Below, in pieces: positions 39,564-46,077 of a DNA stretch of 46,077 nucleotides. Position 1 is the stretch's first letter. Each line of letters starts with the position of its first letter. Where the stretch lies: the NCBI GenBank assembly GCA_017552325.1, contig JAFZQE010000080.1:1-46077 (forward strand), written 5' to 3'. Both the position numbers and the translations under genes were made by a program. The stretch comes from Oscillospiraceae bacterium (GTDB lineage Bacteria > Bacillota > Clostridia > Oscillospirales > Oscillospiraceae). The notes below the pieces were generated by a model. That model saw only the letters and a program-made list of their open reading frames with translations, was not told the origin of the DNA and ran no database searches.

Positions 39564-39609
39564 GCCAAAACAAAACGGCCACCCCTGTCGGAGTGACCGT
39601 TTGTTTTGG
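39564..39609 (-). terminator. Terminator B behind the tRNA 3' remnant
   Basis: CCAAAACaAAACGGcCAC-ccctgtcgga-GTGaCCGTTTgTTTTGG; begins at the CCA of the tRNA fragment. Confidence 0.75.
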
Positions 39610-39659
39610 TGCGCGAGGCGGGACTTGAACCCGCACGCCCGGAGTGAGCACTAGAACCT
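39607..39659 (-). other. attachment site: 3' part of a class II tRNA gene (probably tRNA-Leu)
   Basis: On the minus strand: AGGTTCTAGTG (3' side of the anticodon arm), a long variable arm, T arm GCGGGTTCAAGTCCCGC, acceptor strand CTCGCGCA and CCA. The 5' half of the tRNA is missing; beyond the anticodon loop the sequence turns into element DNA. With the integrase gene 180 bases away, this is best read as one end (att) of an element that recombines in the anticodon region. Leu is assigned from the arm sequence; Ser is possible. Confidence 0.75.
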
Positions 39660-39839
39660 GAACGTTTCAGGGTGGTGTTAAACCCTGTTAATCCAGTCCA
39701 TAATGTTCCGAAAAATAATGCTTTTTGAGAAATATTGTGAACTATTACGCGATATAGTTAAATGCTTCGTTCTAATGATTTGGAAGTTTTTTAGAAAAAT
39801 CTTTAGAACGGTTTCTGCTATCGCAAAAGTCTAGTGTGC

Positions 39840-40994
39840 TCAACTGGCGGCTCTTTTGCCGGTCCACAGGGCGCATGCCATCTCCGATTTGGACTCGTCC
39901 AGAACATGGCTGTAGATGTTCAGCGTGGTCGTGATATCGGCATGGCCGAGCCATACGGAAACGTCCTTGATTGAAAAGCCCATGTTCAGAAGATTCGTCG
40001 CTGCGGAGTGGCGGAGATCGTGCAGGCGGATGTTCGGAAGCTCGGCGTCCTCGATGATGTCCTTGAATTTGCGGGAGAGATAGGCGGGCTTGATCACCGT
40101 CCCGTCCTCCTTCGCGCAGACATAACCGTCATCGTGATAGGTGTTGCCGTATTTCTTCTTATCCGCTTTCTGCTTGTCCCGTACCGCTTTCAGATACTCG
40201 CAAAACTCCTCCGACATCGGCAGCGTCCGGTTGCTGGCGTCACTCTTGGTATCCTCCACGAAGACGATCTCCGTGCCGGAGGTGACGACCGTCGCGCGGA
40301 TCGTGATACACTTCTTCTCGAAATCCACCGCATCCCATTTCAGGCCAAGCGCCTCACTGCGGCGCAGTCCATAGGAGATGATCAGCATCAGCGGGATTTC
40401 GATCTTCGACCCGGCCGCGGCCTCTTTCAGCTTGGCGATCTGCTCCATCGTATAGAAGGAGCCGGTCTGCTTTTTCTTTTTCCGGGACGGAACCCAGGCG
40501 TCCTTTGCCACATTGGAGTTGACGAACTGGTTTTTCCTTGCCCACTCCAGCGCGCTGTAGATGTTGGCATGGTGCTTTTGGATCGTATTGGCGGACAGCG
40601 TTTCCAGCTTCAAGCGATAGTATTGCTCCAGATGATAGGGGCGGAGGTCACGCGCCTTGATGTTCAGATCCTTGAAATACGGGATGATGTGCGCGTTCAT
40701 GACTATCTTGTAATTCCGGTAGGTGGATTCCCGCACACGACTTTTGCTGTTTTCCAGCCAGAGCTCCAGAATCTCATGGAATTTCAGACTGCTGTCATAG
40801 ACAACCCCTTGCTCCTCCAGCTCTGCAATGATCTCCTTCATCCGCTGGACGGCTTTGCGCTTGTTTCCTTTTTCCGTCAGGCCGGTAGCGATCCATCTTT
40901 GCTGAGGTTTGCCGTTCGGCCCGATCAGATTGAGTACTGCGTAATAGTGACCTTTTTTGACTTGTACTGATCCTGTGATATGATTACCCGACAT
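39840..40994 (-). CDS. int: Tyrosine recombinase (integrase)
   Basis: 384 residues. AP2-like arm-binding domain (SVQVKKGHYYAVLNLIGPNG) at 8-35, SAM-like core-binding domain at ~68-165, catalytic domain with R211 (SYGLRRSEALGLKW), H325 and R328 (HDLRHSAATNL), H351 (WLGHADI) and Y361 (NIYSHVL). This is the Tn916/phage-type integrase layout. ATG 40994 overlaps the end of the excisionase-like gene by 11 bases. Its position beside a cut tRNA fits integration into that tRNA. Confidence 0.97.
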   Translation of the reverse strand: MSGNHITGSVQVKKGHYYAVLNLIGPNGKPQQRWIATGLTEKGNKRKAVQRMKEIIAELEEQGVVYDSSLKFHEILELWLENSKSRVRESTYRNYKIVMNAHIIPYFKDLNIKARDLRPYHLEQYYRLKLETLSANTIQKHHANIYSALEWARKNQFVNSNVAKDAWVPSRKKKKQTGSFYTMEQIAKLKEAAAGSKIEIPLMLIISYGLRRSEALGLKWDAVDFEKKCITIRATVVTSGTEIVFVEDTKSDASNRTLPMSEEFCEYLKAVRDKQKADKKKYGNTYHDDGYVCAKEDGTVIKPAYLSRKFKDIIEDAELPNIRLHDLRHSAATNLLNMGFSIKDVSVWLGHADITTTLNIYSHVLDESKSEMACALWTGKRAAS

Positions 40995-41226
40995 TCTCTA
41001 TACCTCCTTCTGTCGGGCGATCACAATTTGTTGCACCCGTATTATAGCATCCCGCGGTCAGATCATCAAGAAATTTTCGCGGGATCAGGTACTTCCCTGC
41101 CGGATTTTTGAAGGCAGGGATCTCACCGCTGTTGATATATTTATAGATGGTTTGACGGCAGAGATGGAAAATCTCTGCCGCCTGGTTTACTGTCAGTAAA
41201 TCCGGTAATTCAATGATATTATTCAA
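40984..41226 (-). CDS. xis: Excisionase-like helix-turn-helix (MerR-type) protein
   Basis: 80 residues from TTG 41226 (GAGGAG upstream). LLTVNQAAEIFHLCRQTIYK followed by YINSGEIPAFKNPAGKYLIP is the excisionase/HTH_17 fold. Gene overlap on both sides (relaxase, integrase) supports joint translation. It should steer the integrase toward excision. Confidence 0.9.
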   Translation of the reverse strand: MNNIIELPDLLTVNQAAEIFHLCRQTIYKYINSGEIPAFKNPAGKYLIPRKFLDDLTAGCYNTGATNCDRPTEGGIENVG

Positions 41227-42202
41227 TGTCGATACTCCTCTCTCTATGTGTGGATTTGCCGGTATACATCGCCACGATCTCCGGCGGGATCTTGTCCATC
41301 TGGCGCTGCAGGTTGTAAAGGTCGGCTTTGAGCTGAGCCTCATCCAGCTTTCTGGACTTGACCTTGTCATTGGCGGCTTTCAGATCGCCCTGCAGCTCTT
41401 CCTTTTCGCCCTCCAGCCGGCTCTTGTCCGCTTTCAGATCCTTGATGGTCTGCTCATACAGCCGGGCCTTGGTGGCGAACCTGCCGTAATCCGGGATGAA
41501 GCTGCGGAGGAGCTTGTCCAGCTCCGCAGCGTTTTTCTTGGCAGTGAAGGGGTTGGTATCTGCCAGCAGCTCATGGATCCGTTTTGCCTGCTTATTCAGA
41601 TTGGCTGCCTGCTTGAAGATGCGGGGCGGAATGTGCTCCCGTCCGGTCTTGCTGGCGCTCTCCCCGCGCTCCAGCTCCGGGTATTTCCCGACCATGTGTT
41701 TCCAATAGCGATCCTGCCAGGCCGTCAGCGTCTTCCGATTGCCCAGGATGCGCTTGGCGGAGAGATGCCCGTCCTGCGTGATCGGGACAAAAGAAACGTG
41801 CATATGGGGCGTCTTCTCATCCATATGCACGACGGCGGAGATCAGGCGATCCTCGCCCAGCTCCTGCTTGAGGAAATCCACGGCGTGCTCAAAAAAGCTG
41901 CGGATCTCGCTTTTCTTCTTGCCCCTAAAAAACTCCGGGCTGGCGGTGATCAGCGTCTCCACGATCCGCACGCTGTCGCTGCGGACGCGGGGGCAGTCAT
42001 ACTGCTTGATCAGAGCCTCGGACATGGCGCGGTATTTGTCCGTGGGCTGGATGATGTGGAAGTTGTCCTTGCTGCGGCTCGTATCCACATCGGGATTGCT
42101 GGCGTATTTCTCCTTGGTGCGCTCGTTGTGAGCCTCGATGTTGCTGATCTCCGGCCCCTTGTATTTGGCGAAGCGCAGGATGGCGAACTGTCCTTTATCC
42201 AT
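41219..42202 (-). CDS. mobV: MobV-family relaxase (Pre/Mob)
   Basis: 327 residues from ATG 42202 (GAGGAGGGAAC upstream). The HUH motif HMDEKTPHMHVSFVP (about 118-132) and N-terminal AHNERTKEKYASNPDVDTSR are the Pre/Mob (MobV) signatures. The C-terminal third is a coiled coil (KADKSRLEGEKEELQGDLKA). It nicks oriT for transfer; the oriT is probably in 42433-42620 upstream on the same strand, where inverted repeats are dense. Confidence 0.93.
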   Translation of the reverse strand: MDKGQFAILRFAKYKGPEISNIEAHNERTKEKYASNPDVDTSRSKDNFHIIQPTDKYRAMSEALIKQYDCPRVRSDSVRIVETLITASPEFFRGKKKSEIRSFFEHAVDFLKQELGEDRLISAVVHMDEKTPHMHVSFVPITQDGHLSAKRILGNRKTLTAWQDRYWKHMVGKYPELERGESASKTGREHIPPRIFKQAANLNKQAKRIHELLADTNPFTAKKNAAELDKLLRSFIPDYGRFATKARLYEQTIKDLKADKSRLEGEKEELQGDLKAANDKVKSRKLDEAQLKADLYNLQRQMDKIPPEIVAMYTGKSTHRERSIDIE

Positions 42203-42420
42203 CAGCGTTCCCTCCTCTTCTGCCACACGATGTCATAGCCCAGCACATCGGCCAGCTCAATGACCTCGCGGTAGCGTATGCTCTCCCGCTGGAGCTTGGC
42301 GGAGAGGTTGGAAATACTGTCGCTCCAACCGTAATCGTCATGCAGGCGCTCCAGCACCTCCTGCATGGTAAAGCCTGCGCGCACGATGTGCGCCTTGATC
42401 TCATTTCTTGTATTATTCAT
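42202..42420 (-). CDS. Small HTH protein of the mobilization module
   Basis: 72 residues (MNNTRNEIKAHIVRAGFTMQ...), ATG 42420 with GGAGG 6 bases upstream; the ATG at 42432 is within that SD context and less likely. QEVLERLHDDYGWSDSISNL and IRYREVIELADVLGYDIVW resemble the DUF6471-like phage/plasmid HTH group. Stop and relaxase start overlap (TGATG), suggesting a relaxase accessory or repressor. Confidence 0.8.
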   Translation of the reverse strand: MNNTRNEIKAHIVRAGFTMQEVLERLHDDYGWSDSISNLSAKLQRESIRYREVIELADVLGYDIVWQKRRER

Positions 42421-42432
42421 TTTGTCCTCCAT

Positions 42433-42600
42433 TCATTTTTGTAGATGTATTGTGATGTCCAGGTCATAAGCGGCCTGTTTGACTTTCCGGAAATGCGGCA
42501 TCTTTCGCGGAGCCGGAAAGAAGCCCGCGAAGCCGTAATGCTTGTTCGCCCGTAAGAGAAGCGCGTTTTGGGAAAGCTTTCCGATCCTTCCGGAAAGGAT
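42433..42600. other. Intergenic region with inverted repeats, possible oriT
   Basis: Contains TTTCCGGAAA-type and GGAAAG...CTTTCC inverted repeats (about 42484-42500 and 42566-42600) upstream of the relaxase operon. No experimentally known nic site is recognised; MobV elements usually carry oriT just before the mob gene. Confidence 0.3.
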
Positions 42601-42611
42601 TTACCGAAAAA

Positions 42612-42645
42612 GAAAACAGCCCTCTGCGGGCTGCCATAACGAGCT
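42612..42645 (-). terminator. Terminator of the primase operon
   Basis: On the minus strand GGCAGCCCGCAGAGGGCTG followed by TTTTCTTTTTC, 60-90 bases after the primase-helicase stop. Confidence 0.8.
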
Positions 42646-42705
42646 TCCTGTCGGATTGAAAAAGTGCAGCAACTGAAATCATCCGTCCATCCGTCCTTGC
42701 GTCCC

Positions 42706-43995
42706 TCATGGCAGCAGGGAATAGATCCCCACATAGCCGCGAACCTCCCGGCCGTTCACATGAATCTTGTTGGTCGGCTCCAGGTTGTATTCTCCGGCCA
42801 GCGAAGCCATCTCCAGGAAGAAGCTACGTGTGCTCAGCGGTTTGTCGGCGTTCTCCTCGCACCAGAGCTCGTACAGCTCATAGAGCCGCTGGGAGCTGAT
42901 ATCGAAGTCCGCCTTGAAGCCGATATAACCCTCGGATTTCAGGAACTCGATCACGTTGTTGCTTTCCGTCATGCTCTCCTTCATGTTCTCCCGGCTGCGC
43001 TCGCTGATCGTGAACCTGTAGTCGTTGGCCTGCAGCCGATGCAGCCCCTCCAAAGCCCACAGGAAGATGCTCTCGATCTCGCCGCACAGTTTTTCAGAGA
43101 GGAACGGATCATCGACCCGATCCTTCGGGCGATCCTTCACCGTCAGGATGATTTGTCTGCGGAAGAAGCCGACGCTGCGGTCGTACAGGGATTTCAGCGT
43201 CCCGTTGCCGAAGCCGAGCAGCCGGACATACATCGTGCCCTGGTAGCTCTGCTTGCCCTTCTTTTCCAGATCCATCGGCATTTCCGCCGTGACCAGGGAT
43301 TTGATAATGTTCGTCTGAGGCAGGGCTTCCATTTTCATGTCGTCGTCCACCAGCAGAAGACCGTATTCCAGATCGGCGCGGGCAAAGGGGCTTGTCTCTA
43401 CCTTGGCGATGCTGCCGTTATACATGTTGGTTCCCAGCAGCGCCGAGAGTACGATGCCCACACGGGACTTGCCCTCGCCGCCCTTGCCCACCAGCATCAG
43501 CATTTTCTGTGCCTTCGTGCTGGGGATCAGGCAATAGCCCATGAACTCCTGCAGGGTCAGAATGTCCTCTGGGATCAGAAGATCGTTGAGAAAAGCGATC
43601 CATTTTGTGGGGAACGGGGCCTCCGGATCATAGCGCACCGGTAGCCGGTTCAGACAGAAGTCCTTGCTCGCCTCAAAACGGCCGTCCAGGAACAACGTGC
43701 CGTTGGCCACATGGATGCGGTCATGATAGATCGGCAGAGGTGCCGAATAGCAGCAGGCCCGCAGCGTATCCAGCAGGGATGCGATCTTTCGGGAGAGACC
43801 GCGCCGGACATAGGGCTTGAGCTTTTCAAAGATGGCGTTCTTGATCCAGCCCTCGTCCGTCACTTTGCCGTCCACGGTGAAGAAAACCTCATGGATGCAC
43901 AGCATCGGGTGCTCCGTGCGGAGTTCCTCGCAGAACAGCACTTCGTCGATCTTATCGCCGGCCAGCCAGGCCGGGCTTTCAGAAGATGTCGCCAT
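42706..43995 (-). CDS. D5/P4-type primase-helicase (SF3)
   Basis: 429 residues. D5_N-like region (RRGLSRKIASLLDTLRACCY, DRIHVANGTLFLDG, PVRYDPEAPFPTKWIAFLND), SF3 helicase with Walker A GKGGEGKS (170-177), Walker B LEYGLLLVDDDM, sensor LGFGNGTL with FRRQIILTV. C-terminal PriCT-like end. It unwinds at the element's replication origin. ATG 43995 with GGAGGTGATCG upstream overlaps the CHC2 gene by 17 bases. Confidence 0.93.
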   Translation of the reverse strand: MATSSESPAWLAGDKIDEVLFCEELRTEHPMLCIHEVFFTVDGKVTDEGWIKNAIFEKLKPYVRRGLSRKIASLLDTLRACCYSAPLPIYHDRIHVANGTLFLDGRFEASKDFCLNRLPVRYDPEAPFPTKWIAFLNDLLIPEDILTLQEFMGYCLIPSTKAQKMLMLVGKGGEGKSRVGIVLSALLGTNMYNGSIAKVETSPFARADLEYGLLLVDDDMKMEALPQTNIIKSLVTAEMPMDLEKKGKQSYQGTMYVRLLGFGNGTLKSLYDRSVGFFRRQIILTVKDRPKDRVDDPFLSEKLCGEIESIFLWALEGLHRLQANDYRFTISERSRENMKESMTESNNVIEFLKSEGYIGFKADFDISSQRLYELYELWCEENADKPLSTRSFFLEMASLAGEYNLEPTNKIHVNGREVRGYVGIYSLLP

Positions 43996-44551
43996 ATTCG
44001 ATCACCTCCTTTTGCAGCGCCTCCTCGTAGCAGTCCAGCACTCCGTTGGTGAAGTAAGAGATCGCTTCCGTTTTCTCCTGCTCTGTCCCGTTGGAAAGCA
44101 AATCTGCCAAACATACGATGAAATCGTACATTTGGCAGTTCTGTGCATATTCCGCTGTGATGGGATCGCCCATGCTCTGCGGCGCGGTCTCCCGCTTCTG
44201 CCGATGCAGCCGGATCTCCAAATCCAACAGCACGTCATGGCAACGCTTGGCCGGATCGGGCGGCTTGGGCGGGGAAGGCTCGTCGGGAGTAAACTCTCCG
44301 CCTCCGAAGTCATCGATCAGCTTCTGCGCCGCTTCTCGCAACGTCAGGTTGAAGTACTTTGCCGTGAAATCGATCACGTCACCGTCCTCAGCGCAGCCGA
44401 AGCAGTGGAAACGTTCGTCCAGCTTCATGCTGGGATTGTGGTCGTCGTGGAACGGACACACCGCCATCCCGCGACTGTTAACGTTCAGCCCATAGTGTTC
44501 TGCCGCCTCGCGGGCTGTGACAAGGCTTTTCGCTTTTTCGTAGATTGTCAT
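43979..44551 (-). CDS. CHC2 zinc-finger primase-like protein
   Basis: 190 residues. The zinc finger C32-x2-H35...C50-x2-C53 (VCPFHDDHNPS, RFHCFGCAEDGDVIDF) matches the DnaG N-terminal domain, but there is no TOPRIM part, so it is a primer-initiation module working with the helicase encoded next. The second half is helical and acidic. ATG 44551 with AGGAGG 9 bases upstream. Confidence 0.92.
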   Translation of the reverse strand: MTIYEKAKSLVTAREAAEHYGLNVNSRGMAVCPFHDDHNPSMKLDERFHCFGCAEDGDVIDFTAKYFNLTLREAAQKLIDDFGGGEFTPDEPSPPKPPDPAKRCHDVLLDLEIRLHRQKRETAPQSMGDPITAEYAQNCQMYDFIVCLADLLSNGTEQEKTEAISYFTNGVLDCYEEALQKEVIEYGDIF

Positions 44552-44745
44552 ATGCAATCCTCCTAATGATTGATAGTAGGGACGAATTGTTTGTCCCTCC
44601 ATAAATGTTATGAGGAAAAAGCGAAAAATCAGGCTAATGGCATGACAGGCCGATTTCAAAAAACATGACAGCGGGACGGTAGTACGGAAGTACGGATGAT
44701 TTCAGTCGCTGCACTTTTTTGAATCTGGGGAATAACGAGAAATCT

Positions 44746-44837
44746 GTCGGATTGGGTTTTTAAAATTTGTCGGAATGAATTTATGATATCCATCGGATTG
44801 GAGTTGTAAAATCCATCGGATTGTGGTATGCTTTCAG
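44746..44837. repeat. Four 23-bp direct repeats (iteron-like) over a promoter
   Basis: Units start at 44746, 44769, 44792 and 44815, each opening with (G/A)TCGGAtTG and, in the first three, ending in an AT-rich block (TAAAAT or TGATAT). The last two contain the -35 and -10 of the + strand gene. The 303-base interval between the divergent genes (44552-44854) holds this array; 44552-44745 shows nothing else. Confidence 0.8.
44804..44832 (+). promoter_or_regulatory. Promoter of the DUF4143 ATPase gene
   Basis: TTGTAA (44804-44809), 17-base spacer, TATGCT (44827-44832), lying inside the 23-bp repeat array. Confidence 0.6.
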
Positions 44838-44854
44838 TGTAAGAGGTGATGTAC

Positions 44855-46077
44855 ATGTCCAGGATCATGGATAAGGAGAAATATATTCCCCGTATTATCG
44901 ACGCTGCGGTGGAACGGTATCTGGCAACGATGGGTGCGGTCTGTATCGAGGGGCCGAAGTGGTGCGGGAAGACCTGGACGTCTTCCTACCACAGCAACAG
45001 CGAGTTTTTGGTCGGTAACCCGGACAACAACTTTCAAAATCGCGCACTGGCGGAAATGTCCCCCGCCCTGGTGCTGGAGGGAGAGGCGCCGCGCCTAATC
45101 GACGAATGGCAAGAGGTTCCCCCACTTTGGGATGCGGTACGCTATACCGTGGATCAACGGGGTCAAAAGGGACAGTTCATTCTGACCGGTTCTGCCACGC
45201 CGAAGCGAAAAGGCGTGCTCCACAGCGGAGCCGGACGGATCGGCAAACTGCGGATGCGCCCCATGTCTCTCTATGAGTCCGGGGATTCCAGCGGCAAGGT
45301 CAGCCTGCAGGAGCTTTGCGAAGGGAAACTGACGCCGGCCATCACGGGAGAGGTCGATCTGCGCGCGCTCGCCCGTCTGACCGTGCGCGGCGGCTGGCCC
45401 GGTAACCTGGATATCGCCGATGCGGATATCTCACTGCTGCCCGGTGAATACTTGGACGCTGTGATCGACGACGATGTGAACCGCGTCGACGAGACCCGGC
45501 GCGACAGCCGGAAGGTCCGTCTGCTGCTGCGATCTCTCGCGCGCAACGAGAGCACGACCGCCACCAACCGGACGCTGAAAAACGACATCAAAGAGATCGA
45601 CGATGAGGATATCGACGTGGAGACGGTCGCAACCTATCTGGATATCTTCAACCGTCTGTTTCTCACGGATAATCAGCAGCCGTTCTCTGCCAAGCTTCGT
45701 TCCTCCGTCCGGGTCAAGCAGGCCGAGAAGCGCCACTTCTGCGATCCTTCCCTGGCATGCGCGCTGCTGAAGGCAACGCCGGAGAAGCTGATAGGCGATT
45801 TGGAGACCTTCGGCCTTCTCTTCGAGGCTCTGTGCGAACGCGATCTGAAGATCTACGCTGAGTCCTTTGGCGCGTCGCTCTATCATTATCAGGACTACGC
45901 AGGCAACGAGATCGACGCCGTGATCGAGCTGCCGGACGGCAACTGGTGCGGCATCGAGATCAAGCTCGGCGCAAACAAGATCGAGGAAGCCGCGGAGAAC
46001 CTGATCCACATCCGGGATGAGATCGCCAAGGACGGCGGAAAAGTCCCCTCGGCTCTGATCGTCCTCTGTGGACTGTC
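44855..46077 (+). CDS. AAA_14/DUF4143 ATPase (3' end outside window)
   Basis: 407 codons are open to the window end from ATG 44855 (AGAGGTG 7 bases upstream). Walker A-type GPKWCGKT (33-40), Walker B-like LIDEWQEVP, sensor FILTGSATP, then MSLYESGDSSGKVSLQEL and the DUF4143 domain with C-terminal nuclease-like GNEIDAVIELPDGNWCGIEI ... KLG (D-ExK-like pattern of PD-(D/E)XK folds). Such proteins are common, mobile and of unknown function; an addiction, defence or cargo role on the element is possible. Confidence 0.9.
   Translation, partial: MSRIMDKEKYIPRIIDAAVERYLATMGAVCIEGPKWCGKTWTSSYHSNSEFLVGNPDNNFQNRALAEMSPALVLEGEAPRLIDEWQEVPPLWDAVRYTVDQRGQKGQFILTGSATPKRKGVLHSGAGRIGKLRMRPMSLYESGDSSGKVSLQELCEGKLTPAITGEVDLRALARLTVRGGWPGNLDIADADISLLPGEYLDAVIDDDVNRVDETRRDSRKVRLLLRSLARNESTTATNRTLKNDIKEIDDEDIDVETVATYLDIFNRLFLTDNQQPFSAKLRSSVRVKQAEKRHFCDPSLACALLKATPEKLIGDLETFGLLFEALCERDLKIYAESFGASLYHYQDYAGNEIDAVIELPDGNWCGIEIKLGANKIEEAAENLIHIRDEIAKDGGKVPSALIVLCGL

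Larger units (their letters stand above)
39607..46077. mobile_element. Integrative mobilizable element, left end to window end
   Basis: Bounded on the left by the tRNA att site. Gene order on the minus strand: CHC2 primase, D5-type primase-helicase, small HTH protein, MobV relaxase, excisionase-like protein, integrase; on the + strand a DUF4143 ATPase. Base composition is lower in GC than the chromosome to the left. No type IV secretion genes are visible, so mobilization by a helper is likely, unless they lie to the right of the window. Confidence 0.8.

Noticed and set aside
39607-39659. Complete tRNA gene
   Set aside because: Only the 3' half is present; D arm and 5' acceptor strand are missing on the element side.

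Overview
The window is GC-rich DNA (very high third-position GC, long antisense shadow ORFs) from an anaerobic, endospore-forming Clostridia-like Firmicute, most plausibly of the Oscillospirales type. The reasons are a V-type ATP synthase (subunits B and D), the sporulation pair yabP-yabQ next to divIC and an S1-domain yabR-like gene, HemZ, CarD, B. subtilis-type regulators, SD-type starts with consensus sigma-A promoters, and a tungsten/molybdenum aldehyde:ferredoxin oxidoreductase. No genus can be named from the sequence alone.

Layout. 1-1.2 kb: end of a V-ATPase operon. 1.3-8.6 kb: housekeeping and regulation, with an XRE protein carrying a histone-H1-like Lys/Ala/Thr linker, carD, hemZ with a nucleoside kinase, a self-cleaving XRE-S24 repressor with an operator over its own -10 box, an XRE-TPR regulator, and an orphan histidine-kinase-like protein lacking a clear phosphoacceptor His. 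8.8-16.1 kb: gap, a PPC-domain gene, the yabP-yabQ-divIC-yabR cluster, rpiB, a DUF4015-like glycosidase, an RlmI-like methyltransferase and an MmcQ/YjbR protein. 16.2-19.1 kb: a candidate small RNA with a consensus promoter, then a metal-efflux operon (free HMA chaperone, P1B ATPase, CadC-like ArsR repressor) behind a dyad operator. 19.3-21.9 kb: two-component system and a small membrane protein on the minus strand.

22.0-28.6 kb is the most distinctive region: a tightly packed five-gene operon of an old-yellow-enzyme/FAD enoate reductase, a short-chain dehydrogenase, a tocopherol-cyclase/AttH-like lipocalin-type protein, an aldehyde:ferredoxin oxidoreductase, and a ferredoxin fused to a MoaD-like sulfur carrier. 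The combination suggests reductive metabolism of an unsaturated hydrophobic carbonyl compound coupled to W/Mo-pterin chemistry; the substrate is unknown. A GC-rich gap with strong RNA secondary structure follows.

29.1-37.6 kb (minus strand): rsgA behind a 280-nt leader that looks like a transcription attenuator (leader peptide, two related terminator hairpins, competing pairings), then a GNAT-beta-lactamase-like fusion, a GNAT, a tandem GNAT, an M3 oligoendopeptidase and a second cytoplasmic beta-lactamase-like protein. 38.0-39.2 kb: a lipoprotein with three 11-bp direct repeats upstream.

39.6 kb to the end: a mobile element integrated at the 3' part of a class II tRNA (probably Leu). It carries integrase, excisionase-like protein, MobV relaxase, small HTH protein, D5-type primase-helicase and CHC2 primase on the minus strand, and a divergent AAA/DUF4143 ATPase whose promoter is embedded in four 23-bp direct repeats. 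The far end lies outside the window.

The chromosomal part also has families of small intergenic repeats: heptanucleotide tandem arrays at four places (two beginning at stop codons), a palindromic ~65-bp element in two copies, and GC-rich palindromes.
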